Of a stretch of 45,869 nt of DNA, positions 15,892 to 24,086 are shown one piece after another. The notes beneath the pieces were generated by a model. It ran no database searches. It saw only the letters and a program-made list of their open reading frames with translations, and was not told the origin of the DNA. Position numbers and translations under genes: made by a program. Source of the stretch: an uncultured Erysipelotrichaceae bacterium (GTDB taxonomy: Bacteria > Bacillota_I > Bacilli_A > RF39 > UBA660); NCBI GenBank assembly GCA_902761685.1, contig CACWLI010000012.1, positions 1-45,869 on the forward strand, read 5' to 3'. The stretch's first letter is position 1. Every line of letters starts with the position of its first letter.

Positions 15892-16647
15892 CTATAATTT
15901 TAGTATTCTTTTAAACTCACTTGGTATTTTAGAATCTGCTAATGTAACTAGATTATTATTAACACCATATTTTGCTTCAACCATTGATCCAACTATACAT
16001 GCGTTTGTATCAGTATCTCCACCTAAATAAATTATTTTTCTAATAGCATCTTCAAAACTATTTGAATAATATAATACATATAAACAATTATCTATTGTTT
16101 CATAACATGTAGTATTAAATTTATTAAATGGTTTATATCTAATATTAATATTAAGTATTCTATATATTTCATCTAAACCTAAATTATTTCTTAAGTAATA
16201 AATAATTAAAGCTATCTTGGTCGCACATTCTATTGCTTCTTTACTATTATGAGAAGGTATAGTTGCTAAGTATGCATTTTCTATTACATCTTCCTCTGTG
16301 TTAAACATATATCCAACAGGAGAAATTCTCATCATTGCTCCATTACCAGTACTATTGTTATCTCTTTTACCATTTGCCCATTTGATTAATCCAGGTGAAA
16401 ATGTTGAATTAAAATACGGAGAAAAATTAGGTTTATAACTTAAATAATTATTAATATAGTATTTTAAATATTTATCGTAATTCCTATCATTTTTTATAGC
16501 ATCTAAAATAGCAATAGTTAATATTGTATCATCACTATAAAATGAATTATCTTCTATTATATTATTAACTCTTATATTTTTTATTTGTTTTGTTTGATCA
16601 TATTCATAAATACTACCAGCTAAATCACCAATGATTGCTCCATACAT
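15892..16647 (-). CDS. ADP-ribosylglycohydrolase family protein
   Basis: This 251-residue member of the DraG/ARH family removes ADP-ribose from proteins or cleaves related ADP-ribosyl compounds. The dinuclear magnesium ligands are visible: FYSDDT (38-41) near the N-terminus and GGDTDTNACIVG near 210. The N-terminal GAIIGDLAGS is characteristic. The family target varies, so the substrate is unknown. It lies 5 bases downstream of the SGNH hydrolase gene, in one operon; its RBS (GAAAGAG) is modest. Confidence 0.9.
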   Translation of the reverse strand: MYGAIIGDLAGSIYEYDQTKQIKNIRVNNIIEDNSFYSDDTILTIAILDAIKNDRNYDKYLKYYINNYLSYKPNFSPYFNSTFSPGLIKWANGKRDNNSTGNGAMMRISPVGYMFNTEEDVIENAYLATIPSHNSKEAIECATKIALIIYYLRNNLGLDEIYRILNINIRYKPFNKFNTTCYETIDNCLYVLYYSNSFEDAIRKIIYLGGDTDTNACIVGSMVEAKYGVNNNLVTLADSKIPSEFKRILKL

Positions 16648-16652
16648 ATTAT

Positions 16653-17708
16653 TTATACTCTTTCTTTTTTTATTTCATTTTTTATCTTTTCAATTATTTT
16701 TTCTTCAACTTTTTTATATTTTATCAAGTCTTCATTCCAAATAGAATATTTTTTATCATCTTTATGACTTTCAAAATTATAATTATTTTTTATATATTCT
16801 CCAACATACTTTGTTGTTTTATTTGCTCCTAGTATATTAGTATGAACTCCTTCATCTCCAGTATCAGTATCCCAATCAAGTCCAGATAGATGAGTATTTA
16901 ATTCCAAAAACTTAACTCCATTTTCTTCTGCAAACTTTTCCATACTTTTTGAAGCATTAATATTCCAACTAGCTGCATTAGGATATGCTGTTAAAACTAT
17001 ATCAATATCATTTTCTTTACAATAATTGATTGCTTTTAACATATATTCAGTATTGCCTTCATCCATCTTATATTCTTTTGTTCTATTTTGCATATATTTA
17101 AATTTATTTTTAGAAGGTTTAAATCTATCATCATAAACATATCCTTTAGATATATTATGATAATTATCAGTAAAATAATAAATATTTGGTCTTGTTCTTC
17201 TTTCTTTATATCTTAAAGCTGGAAATATAATTGATACTTTATCTAAAAAATCTAAATCATAATCAAAAGCATCATCATTCATCATTTCCATTTTTACACT
17301 ACTAAATTCCATATAATCAAAGCTTTTTCTTCTAGCTGGTTCTTCTTCTCTTACTGGATAATATGCAGTTGTAACATCAACAAATATAACTTTAGGTTTT
17401 TGACTTCTAAGAACATCCTTTATAAAATAATAATTCATATATATTCTGGCAGAAGGTATACCATAATCATATGATGTAATACCATAATCTTCCCATAATT
17501 TCATTGGTGATATAGTTCTATATACACTACTACTACCAACAAACATAACATCAATAGTATTATCTTCAAGTTCATAAAAACCTTTCATTGTATATAATAT
17601 TCCTTCACCATTATTAACTTTATCTCTAGGAATCAATAATTTTCCAATAATAATCAATAATATAAAAACTATTGATATAAATATAATAAATTTTATAAAA
17701 TTTTTCAT
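16653..17708 (-). CDS. Membrane-anchored SGNH-hydrolase-like protein (DltD/AlgX-like)
   Basis: This 351-residue protein has a single N-terminal transmembrane helix (about 4-24) and an extracellular alpha/beta domain. VMFVGSSSVYRTISP (near residue 54-68) is the nucleophile block, with Ser in place of the Asp of GDS. The C-terminal EGVHTN segment supplies the block V histidine. Such proteins move or remove acyl groups on wall polymers or exopolysaccharide. The ATG chosen has AGGTG six bases upstream. A substrate cannot be assigned; no dlt or polysaccharide genes are nearby. Confidence 0.75.
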   Translation of the reverse strand: MKNFIKFIIFISIVFILLIIIGKLLIPRDKVNNGEGILYTMKGFYELEDNTIDVMFVGSSSVYRTISPMKLWEDYGITSYDYGIPSARIYMNYYFIKDVLRSQKPKVIFVDVTTAYYPVREEEPARRKSFDYMEFSSVKMEMMNDDAFDYDLDFLDKVSIIFPALRYKERRTRPNIYYFTDNYHNISKGYVYDDRFKPSKNKFKYMQNRTKEYKMDEGNTEYMLKAINYCKENDIDIVLTAYPNAASWNINASKSMEKFAEENGVKFLELNTHLSGLDWDTDTGDEGVHTNILGANKTTKYVGEYIKNNYNFESHKDDKKYSIWNEDLIKYKKVEEKIIEKIKNEIKKERV

Positions 17709-17727
17709 GATATACACCTACAAATTT

Positions 17728-17736
17728 ATAATAACA
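17728..17736 (-). promoter_or_regulatory. Extended -10 promoter of the SGNH/ADP-ribosylglycohydrolase operon
   Basis: TGTTATTAT on the minus strand, about 20 bases before the ATG, with a weak TTTAAA 17 bases upstream. Confidence 0.5.
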
Positions 17737-17756
17737 CTTTTTACTAATTATTTAAA

Positions 17757-17790
17757 TTAAAAAATGTTTTTATTAAATAAAAACATTTTT
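17757..17790 (-). terminator. Terminator of the PrcB-like gene
   Basis: A long A/T hairpin with 15 complementary bases on each side (17760-17774, 17776-17790), 8 bases after the stop codon, followed by a T-rich tract. Confidence 0.7.
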
Positions 17791-17797
17791 AAGATTA

Positions 17798-19072
17798 CTA
17801 TTTTGAATTTAAATTAAGTGTTTCTATTGGAGCTCCATCTGTAACAACATAGAATTCACTTGGTATTTTATTCATTTTAATTTCAACACATGTTGAATTG
17901 TTTTTTATATCATATATTTCAGAAGTAGAATATTTAGAACTAATATTTATATATCTTTTATAACCAACTTTAGTATTTTTACTTTTCTTTTTCAATTCTT
18001 CTTTTATATAAATAATAACTCCATTTCTACTTTCCACTACACTAGATCCAACTATATTAAAGTTATTAGCACTTCCACTAGAAACAGTAATAATAAAACT
18101 ATTATTATCTACTTTTGGAATATAGCCACCTATTTTAATACTACACTCATATGGTTCTGTCATCTCATAAGTTAATCTTTCTTTAGAAGTTTTTAAATTA
18201 TATGTTGATTCTTTAACAATTTCTACTTTATCTGGTTTTTTATTAAAAGCAACCATAGCACATGGACTTGTTACAACTGATGAATAATTTGAACTAAATG
18301 AATCTGGATATATTTCATCAATCAATATTATTGCATTATTTTCTTCTATTATTACATTTTTAACTTTTATATCATAACCACTATGTGAAAAAGTACCCAT
18401 GGCTAAATTAACAATATATTCACCATTTTCTTCATATTTAGTAAATGACTTTTTAGTAGAAGTCTTACATGATGATTTATTAATTTGATACGTTAATTTT
18501 TCATTATTTTTAGTTTCTTGTTTTATTTCTTCTTGCTTTTTTTCTTCCTGTTTAATTTCCTCTTGTTTTGTTTCTTCCTGCTTTGTTTCTTCATCCTTTG
18601 GTGTTTCATTTGAAGATACTTCAATATCTATTGAAGTATTAATCATTTCTTTTTCTTCACTTAATTTTTTATGTTTATAAACTACAATATTTTCATATTC
18701 ATCTTTACTTATTGAATCAGGATTACTAATTAATTCTTCACTAATTGAACGTCCATCATAATCAAGTTCTAATACAAGTTTGTTATTATAAACTAACATG
18801 TATATTACTTCATTTTTATTTATAATAAAGAAGTAATTTAAATTAGTATTTACATCTAGCTTATTTGATAAACTATCTACATAACTAGTTGTAACATTAG
18901 AACTTTTTACACTCCTATATAGATTTTTAGCATCACTTATAAATGTATTTTTCTTAACAAGTTTAATTGTAGATGAAATTATAATGTATATTAAAATAAC
19001 TAAAATTGTAACTGAAAAAGCAAGAATTCCTTCTTGTAGACCTTTTGTTTTCTTTAACTTCTTGTTTTCCAT
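17798..19072 (-). CDS. Membrane-anchored protein with PrcB-like domain and EETKQEE repeats
   Basis: This 424-residue protein has one N-terminal membrane helix (about 17-37) and a first extracellular domain (to about 150). A low-complexity stretch of imperfect 5-7 residue Glu/Lys/Gln repeats (EETKQEE type, about 160-185) follows. Then GTFSHSGYDIKVKNVIIEEN and SVVTSPCAMVAFNKKPDKVE resemble the PrcB C-terminal domain found in treponemal and clostridial surface proteins. A further beta-rich half follows, ending in TDGAPIETLNLNSK. Function is unknown; the repeats may act as a spacer through the wall. ATG chosen by AGGTG spacing. Confidence 0.6.
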   Translation of the reverse strand: MENKKLKKTKGLQEGILAFSVTILVILIYIIISSTIKLVKKNTFISDAKNLYRSVKSSNVTTSYVDSLSNKLDVNTNLNYFFIINKNEVIYMLVYNNKLVLELDYDGRSISEELISNPDSISKDEYENIVVYKHKKLSEEKEMINTSIDIEVSSNETPKDEETKQEETKQEEIKQEEKKQEEIKQETKNNEKLTYQINKSSCKTSTKKSFTKYEENGEYIVNLAMGTFSHSGYDIKVKNVIIEENNAIILIDEIYPDSFSSNYSSVVTSPCAMVAFNKKPDKVEIVKESTYNLKTSKERLTYEMTEPYECSIKIGGYIPKVDNNSFIITVSSGSANNFNIVGSSVVESRNGVIIYIKEELKKKSKNTKVGYKRYINISSKYSTSEIYDIKNNSTCVEIKMNKIPSEFYVVTDGAPIETLNLNSK

Positions 19073-19126
19073 GATACTCACCTATTATATATTTTACAAA
19101 ATAAATATAATTTATTCAACAAATAA

Positions 19127-19157
19127 AAATAAATTGGACACAAAGTCCAATTTATTT
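19127..19157 (-). terminator. Terminator of lepB
   Basis: A 13-bp perfect stem around TTGGAC/GTCCAA with a 5-base loop overlaps the lepB stop and is followed by TTTTTATTTG on the minus strand. Confidence 0.8.
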
Positions 19158-19649
19158 ATCAATTTTACCAAATTTATCAAATGGGAAAAGTCTTATTCTA
19201 ACTCTTCCTACTATGTCATTTTTAGTAAAGTTACCAAGCATTCTACTATCTTTAGATACCGGTCTATTATCTCCCATAACAAAATATTCATTATCTTGAG
19301 TAGTAGCAATAAAATCATCAGTATCTTTAAATTTAATATTAGTTTCAACAAGTTCACCATTTATATATAAATTATTATCTCTATATTCTATTGTTTCATT
19401 TGGAAGACCAATTACTCTTTTAATTATTTTATCTTTATTAATTTCATTTGTAACAACTACAATATCAAATCTTTTAATATCATCAACTTTATAAACAATT
19501 TTATTAATTAATACTAATTGTTTACTTGCTAAAGTATCATCCATACTTGATCCTTGTACCAATGCTGGTGTTACTAAAAATGTTCTTACTAATATCACAA
19601 CAACAAATATTATTATATAATCTTTTAATGCAAATAATACTTTTTTCAT
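19152..19649 (-). CDS. lepB: Signal peptidase I
   Basis: This 165-residue type I signal peptidase removes Sec/Tat signal peptides outside the membrane. It has one N-terminal membrane helix (about 9-28). The Ser-Lys dyad is seen: QGSSMDDTL (nucleophile Ser35) and IIKRVIGLP (Lys77). The family's box E appears as VMGDNRPVSKDSR. Length is normal for Gram-positive SipS-type enzymes. It lies just downstream of rplS, a common pairing in Bacilli. Confidence 0.96.
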   Translation of the reverse strand: MKKVLFALKDYIIIFVVVILVRTFLVTPALVQGSSMDDTLASKQLVLINKIVYKVDDIKRFDIVVVTNEINKDKIIKRVIGLPNETIEYRDNNLYINGELVETNIKFKDTDDFIATTQDNEYFVMGDNRPVSKDSRMLGNFTKNDIVGRVRIRLFPFDKFGKIDK

Positions 19650-19668
19650 ATTGTCCCTTTCTATTAAT

Positions 19669-19694
19669 AAAAAATTAGGTTTAAAACCTAATTT
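19669..19694 (-). terminator. Terminator of rplS
   Basis: AAATTAGGTT/AACCTAATTT stem (19672-19694) overlapping the stop codon, followed by T-rich sequence. lepB starts 20 bases further on, so read-through may supply part of its transcription. Confidence 0.7.
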
Positions 19695-20026
19695 CTTTCT
19701 TTAATTTTGAAACTTCCTGTTAAATCTTTTAAGAAGTTAAGTTTAGCTCTTCTTACTTTTCCTTTTTTAACAACAGTAATTTTATCAATTAGTGGACTAT
19801 TAACTGGGAAAACTCTATTAATTCCTACACTACCACTTTTCTTTCTTACTGTAAATGTTTCTGATACACTTCCACCCTTACGAGCAGTTACAATTCCTTC
19901 GAAAGCTTGAATTCTTTCTCTTTTACCTTCTTTGATTTTAACATCAACTCTAACAGTGTCTCCAACTTGAAATGCTGGAACATTTGGATTGATTTGTTTC
20001 TTGTTGATTCTGTCAATCAAATTCAT
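19688..20026 (-). CDS. rplS: 50S ribosomal protein L19
   Basis: This 112-residue protein is a component of the large subunit near the 30S interface. Family signatures are [19 protein letters not shown] near residue 17, [29 protein letters not shown] and the basic C-terminus [12 protein letters not shown]. Normal length, strong RBS (AAAGGAGGAA). Confidence 0.98.
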   Translation of the reverse strand: MNLIDRINKKQINPNVPAFQVGDTVRVDVKIKEGKRERIQAFEGIVTARKGGSVSETFTVRKKSGSVGINRVFPVNSPLIDKITVVKKGKVRRAKLNFLKDLTGSFKIKERN

Positions 20027-20092
20027 ACTCTATTCCTCCTTTGTGCTTGATTTAATCATGTAATTAAGTAATATAATTCAGCGGATTAAGCA
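20027..20092 (-). promoter_or_regulatory. Possible L19 leader in the rplS 5' UTR
   Basis: About 65 bases of untranslated leader separate the predicted start site from the rplS ATG. GCTTAAT near its 5' end can pair with ATCAAGC near the RBS (one A-C mismatch), a fold similar in idea to the autoregulatory L19 leaders of Bacilli. I cannot confirm the consensus by eye. Confidence 0.35.
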
Positions 20093-20097
20093 ATATG

Positions 20098-20126
20098 ATA
20101 ATAACACAAATTAACTTTTATATCAA
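20098..20126 (-). promoter_or_regulatory. Promoter of rplS-lepB
   Basis: The minus strand reads TTGATA, 17 bases, TATTAT (20098-20103) with TGT just before the -10: a strong promoter, as expected for a ribosomal protein gene. Confidence 0.8.
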
Positions 20127-20141
20127 GTTTTTTTTGTTTTT

Positions 20142-20867
20142 TTATGGAATAATATATGTAATAGCAGGAGTTGAATATAATTTAGTATACTTAAGTGTTT
20201 CTAAATCAATATACCCAAATTCAATTTTACTATCTACTCCCTCACTATATGCTACTTCATCACTTCTAAAAACATAATATAATTTATTATCATTTATTAC
20301 TGGAATATAACTATAAGTTTTATCAAAATCTATTTTATCATTTTCTAATAAATTAAAACTTGTTATTACTTCATCTATGTCTAATAGTAACTCTCCATTT
20401 TTATCATATATGCTGATGATTCCTTCTCCATATTGTCCACCAATTTCTTTAATTACATAAATATCTTTTGTTTTTAATATTAAAATACTATCATAATCAT
20501 ACTCAAATACATCAAACATTTGATATTCTATATTATTATCTATTATTATTTTACTTTTTGAGCATTCACTATATTCATCTTCTAAACAACTAAAGTTAAT
20601 TTTAATACTATTTTTATTAAATGACTGTTCCTTTTTATTATCAGTAAGCATAAAACAATTATCTTTATTATTACAAGTATTATTTAAAATTCCTAAATAA
20701 ACATAATTTGCTTCATTCTTTGGAAATTCTTCTATATTTTTCCAAATATTTAATTCATCAGAATCATATTTATTTATTATTTTAACCTTGTCATTTTTTG
20801 TAAAAATTATTATTATCATTAATGCTAAAACTACTATAAATAATGCAACAATTATTTTCTTTTTTAT
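20142..20867 (-). CDS. Membrane-anchored protein of unknown function, apparent ATA start
   Basis: I do not recognise the family. The first ATG in frame (20819) lies inside a hydrophobic stretch. The open frame continues upstream and would add KKKIIVALFIVVLAL, completing a typical signal-anchor (basic end plus about 20 hydrophobic residues). The only suitable start is ATA at 20867, 9 bases after GGAG within the end of ftsW. That gives 241 residues. The extracellular part has four cysteines in its first half and otherwise beta-rich sequence (DVFEYDYDSILILK, YSYIPVINDNKLYYVF) suggesting a propeller-like or PepSY-type fold, but this is a guess. It is cotranscribed with ftsW. Confidence 0.6.
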   Translation of the reverse strand: MKKKIIVALFIVVLALMIIIIFTKNDKVKIINKYDSDELNIWKNIEEFPKNEANYVYLGILNNTCNNKDNCFMLTDNKKEQSFNKNSIKINFSCLEDEYSECSKSKIIIDNNIEYQMFDVFEYDYDSILILKTKDIYVIKEIGGQYGEGIISIYDKNGELLLDIDEVITSFNLLENDKIDFDKTYSYIPVINDNKLYYVFRSDEVAYSEGVDSKIEFGYIDLETLKYTKLYSTPAITYIIP

Positions 20868-20868
20868 A

Positions 20869-22065
20869 TTAATCAGCTCCTATCTGCTTACTTAATTTAT
20901 CTTTTTCATTTTCAATATTTATTCTTTGAACAACACCTAGTGAACATATTAATGTAACACAGAAACTACCACCATAACTTAAAAATGGAAGTGGAACACC
21001 AGTTAATGGTATTAATCCAAGAACACCACCTAAATTAATAAATATATGAAGCATAATATATATTGCTATTCCATAACATATAATCGAATTTTGCAATTTA
21101 GAAGAACATACTGCTACTCTAAATATAAGAAATATAATGTAAACATATCCTAATATGATAATAATTCCCATTATAACACCTAATTCTTCAACTACTATTG
21201 GAAAGATAAAATCAGTATGACTTGCAGGTAAATACATATATTTTTGTACTGAATTACCAATACCTACTCCTTTTAATCCACCATTATCTATAGCTATATA
21301 TCCATTACATACTTGATATCCTGAATTTTCTTCATATCTATCACACGGATTTTTATATATAAATCTATTTAATCTATAATTAGTTTTTAATGTTTCCTCT
21401 GGTACAATAGCATATGCAAATTTTAATATTAATACAGCACATACTAAACCAACACATGCAATTCTTTTAATCCACTTAATATATTTTTCTTTACTTGGTA
21501 CACTCATAAATACAAGAGCATATAATGCAATCATTATAGCTGCACTACCAAAATCTCCACCTAAGAAAATAACTAAAGCAGATAAAATACATAGAATCAA
21601 TGGTAATGCAAAAGATAATGGTGCATGTTTTTTTCTATTAGCCCATTCACCATAATATGAACCCATATACATAATCAAAAATACTTTTAAGAATTCTGCT
21701 GGCTGAAGTCTACCGCCAAACATTGATAAATTTACTTCATTAACAGATGTATTTATAGAACTTTTAAATAATGCATAAAGTAAAGCTCCAATAAATCCAA
21801 CAGATAAAGCAAAAGAATATTTTTTATATCTACTAGTAGGTATTTTCATTATTATTAATGTTACAAAAAATGAACCAATAACAAATCCTAATTGTCTAAT
21901 AAAAAAATAATATGGTGTATCTAATTTATAATAAAGTACAGATGAAAAGCTTGATGCATCCAATATTAATAGAGTACCCATAATTGCATAAAAAAGACTC
22001 ATAAATAATAACATCTTATTTATGTATTTAAAATCACCTTTAATTTTTACTCTATTCTTTTTCAT
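20869..22065 (-). CDS. ftsW: SEDS peptidoglycan glycosyltransferase FtsW
   Basis: This polytopic membrane protein of 398 residues (about ten helices) polymerises glycan strands at the septum with a class B penicillin-binding protein. SEDS signatures are GGDFGSAAI, GVGIGNSVQKYMYLPASHTDFIFPIVVEELG (split here around the GIGNS and HTDFIF motifs) and PLTGVPLPFLSYGGSF near the C-terminus. The LPxSHTDFIF pattern favours FtsW over RodA. Start: MKKNRVKIKGDF is the family-like beginning, but it has no RBS and the predicted transcript would begin about 6 bases before it. The ATG pair further upstream (22098) also lacks an RBS. Confidence 0.92.
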   Translation of the reverse strand: MKKNRVKIKGDFKYINKMLLFMSLFYAIMGTLLILDASSFSSVLYYKLDTPYYFFIRQLGFVIGSFFVTLIIMKIPTSRYKKYSFALSVGFIGALLYALFKSSINTSVNEVNLSMFGGRLQPAEFLKVFLIMYMGSYYGEWANRKKHAPLSFALPLILCILSALVIFLGGDFGSAAIMIALYALVFMSVPSKEKYIKWIKRIACVGLVCAVLILKFAYAIVPEETLKTNYRLNRFIYKNPCDRYEENSGYQVCNGYIAIDNGGLKGVGIGNSVQKYMYLPASHTDFIFPIVVEELGVIMGIIIILGYVYIIFLIFRVAVCSSKLQNSIICYGIAIYIMLHIFINLGGVLGLIPLTGVPLPFLSYGGSFCVTLICSLGVVQRINIENEKDKLSKQIGAD

Positions 22066-22077
22066 ATTATCAAATAT

Positions 22078-22107
22078 ATTATATAATAAAATCATCATAA
22101 ATGTAAA
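22078..22107 (-). promoter_or_regulatory. Putative promoter of ftsW giving a near-leaderless mRNA
   Basis: The minus strand reads TTTACA, 18 bases, TATAAT (22078-22083). The ATG at 22065 starts only 12 bases after the -10, so the 5' UTR would be about 6 bases. Confidence 0.45.
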
Positions 22108-22183
22108 TTATATTACATATTTGTAGTGTCAATAATTAACATTATTCCATAAAATAATATAGATAATAAAGGAGGTTTTTATA

Positions 22184-22390
22184 ATGTATTATTATGGATA
22201 TAATGGTGGATATGCAGGTGGTAATAGCATGTACTATAACTCATATCCAGGATATTATTCAAATTCTTATGGCTATGGAGCAGCATTTATTTTAGTATTA
22301 TTTATACTACTTGTAATAATTTTTGGTGTAGGATTTATCAACAATAATAATTTTGAAAACAATAATCATGGTCATTGTTGTGGAAATTAA
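22184..22390 (+). CDS. YjcZ-like small membrane protein
   Basis: This 68-residue protein begins with a Tyr/Gly-rich segment (MYYYGYNGGYAGG...) followed by GYGAAFILVLFILLVIIFGVGF, one membrane helix. It ends Asn/His-rich with HGHCCGN. The helix and the YG-rich lead match the YjcZ/YhcZ-type tiny proteins annotated as sporulation-associated in Bacilli. The C-terminal His-Cys-Cys cluster could bind metal. It is one of only two plus-strand genes in the window and has a strong RBS (AAAGGAGG). A clear -35/-10 pair was not found. Confidence 0.75.
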   Translation: MYYYGYNGGYAGGNSMYYNSYPGYYSNSYGYGAAFILVLFILLVIIFGVGFINNNNFENNNHGHCCGN

Positions 22391-22415
22391 AAATGAGGAA
22401 ATATTTCCTCATTTT
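22390..22415. terminator. Bidirectional terminator between the YjcZ-like gene and folA
   Basis: Perfect palindrome AAAATGAGGAAA/TTTCCTCATTTT between convergent genes, with T tracts on both strands. Confidence 0.85.
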
Positions 22416-22894
22416 AATTTTCTAGTATATAACACATGTTTATAAGTTATACCATCATCCTCATTTTCTTGTAGCAATTCTCTATCCCATTCTTCTTTAT
22501 TAAACGATGGAAAATACACACTAGCATCACTACATTCTGCATCAATTTCAGTTAAGTATAATTTATTTGAATAATCTAAGAATAATTTATATATTGAACC
22601 TCCTCCAATTACAAATAATTCATCATTTATATCATTATACTTTTCTAATAATTCCTCTAAACTATTAAAAACTTCAACTTCATTTGGAAAATTATTACTA
22701 CTTGAAATAACTACATGATGTCTATTAGGTAACATTTTAGATAAAGATTCAAAAGTACGTCTACCCATAATGATAGTTTTACCAGTTGTGACACTTCTAA
22801 AAAATTTTAAATCATTTGGTAAATGCCAAATTAAATCATTATCTTTTCCAAGTTCATTATTTTTTCCAATAGCCGCTATAATTGAAAAACTCAT
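22409..22894 (-). CDS. folA: Dihydrofolate reductase
   Basis: This 161-residue enzyme reduces dihydrofolate to tetrahydrofolate with NADPH, recycling the folate used by thymidylate synthase encoded directly upstream. Signatures: SIIAAIGKNNELGKDNDLIWHLPNDLKFF (N-terminal active-site loop; the acidic residue is Asp in PNDLKFF), TIIMGRRTFES and VIGGGSIYKLFL. Normal length. RBS AGGTG overlaps the end of thyA, so the genes form one operon. Confidence 0.97.
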   Translation of the reverse strand: MSFSIIAAIGKNNELGKDNDLIWHLPNDLKFFRSVTTGKTIIMGRRTFESLSKMLPNRHHVVISSSNNFPNEVEVFNSLEELLEKYNDINDELFVIGGGSIYKLFLDYSNKLYLTEIDAECSDASVYFPSFNKEEWDRELLQENEDDGITYKHVLYTRKLK

Positions 22895-22902
22895 TTTATC
22901 AC

Positions 22903-24075
22903 CTATTGTGCAATTGGGAATTCAATTTTACCCATATGCTTATAATTTGATACTTTTACATCTTTTAATTCTTTTGAATTATCAAAATCAAAGAAATTAT
23001 CTATTTCAGGATTCAACCACATTTCTGGTTTTACTGGATCTAAAATCATATCAATCATTCTGTGTTCAGTATCTAATAATTTATATTCTTTATATTCTTT
23101 AGATTTATTATCTTCTACTTTACTCATTTTTTCTTCAATTATTTTATTTAACTCTAATAAATCTTCTTTACTCATACTAGATAATTCATTGAATCTATCT
23201 TCTCTTTTAATTTGTTCTTTTATACCATCAACTTGATTTACATAAATATGAGCATCTTTAATAGAATGTTTATATGTACCAGGTTTAAGCCCTGTTACTT
23301 GTGCTACCATCATTAAAAATGTTGCATATTGTGTTATATTAAATGGAAGTCCAAGTGGAACATCACAACTTCTTTGATGAACTAATAAATTTAGTTTTCC
23401 ATCTGTTACATCCCATTCAGTAGACCATACACAAGATGGTAAAACTGCTGTTCTTAAATACTCATCTTGCCATAAACTTTTAACCATTCTTCTATCTGTT
23501 GGCATTTGTTTAATTGTATCAATTAATGTTCTAGCATGTTGATATCTATTTGTAATAAATCCATAAGCAGTTCCAATAGTACCTGCATATTTCTTTCCAT
23601 ACCATTTTGCCATTTTAATTGTTTTACCTGGAATTAAACTTTTAGCTTTCATTACATTTCCATCTTTATCTAATTTAGTTTTAAATTCATGATTTCTTCC
23701 AAATGGATCATCAACTGGTACACTTTTTGGATCTATTACTTCTACTTCTTTATCTGGATCATATTCACCATAAGGTTCATATATTCTATATATTCCATCA
23801 CTATCTACCATCCACTCATCCCATATATGAACATTTCTTTTTTGTAGTTCTTTTACACTATTTGAACCCATTTGCCATATCCATAACATTTCTGTTACTG
23901 CTTGTCTATGGAATAATTGTTTAGTTGTTAAAATTGGAAATTCTTTTGATAAATCAAAATTTAATTCATAAGATGGAATTTTAATAGTATTTATTCCAGT
24001 TCTATTTTCTACTTCTACTCCTTCACTTAATATTTTTCTACATAATTTCAAGTATTCTTTATCCCATTCAGTCAT
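22903..24075 (-). CDS. thyA: Thymidylate synthase ThyA with two insertions
   Basis: It converts dUMP to dTMP using methylene-tetrahydrofolate. The catalytic Cys215 sits in LPSCVWST; RSCDVPLGLPFNI (235-247) binds dUMP, and DAHIYVN (274-280) and the final PIAQ are conserved positions. At 390 residues it is much longer than the usual 264-316. The extra length lies in two blocks, about 103-165 (charged, with two basic clusters) and about 290-345 (helical coiled-coil-like). The first corresponds to the small-domain insertion region of Lactobacillus casei-type enzymes; the second seems less usual. Operon order tmk-thyA-folA. Confidence 0.95.
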   Translation of the reverse strand: MTEWDKEYLKLCRKILSEGVEVENRTGINTIKIPSYELNFDLSKEFPILTTKQLFHRQAVTEMLWIWQMGSNSVKELQKRNVHIWDEWMVDSDGIYRIYEPYGEYDPDKEVEVIDPKSVPVDDPFGRNHEFKTKLDKDGNVMKAKSLIPGKTIKMAKWYGKKYAGTIGTAYGFITNRYQHARTLIDTIKQMPTDRRMVKSLWQDEYLRTAVLPSCVWSTEWDVTDGKLNLLVHQRSCDVPLGLPFNITQYATFLMMVAQVTGLKPGTYKHSIKDAHIYVNQVDGIKEQIKREDRFNELSSMSKEDLLELNKIIEEKMSKVEDNKSKEYKEYKLLDTEHRMIDMILDPVKPEMWLNPEIDNFFDFDNSKELKDVKVSNYKHMGKIEFPIAQ

Positions 24076-24086
24076 AATATTACCTC

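Noticed and set aside
18984..19370. Plus-strand open frame of 128 codons opposite lepB and the PrcB-like gene
   Set aside because: It overlaps two well-supported genes, has no RBS and its Ile/Asn/Lys/Tyr-rich product matches complementary-strand noise in AT-rich DNA.
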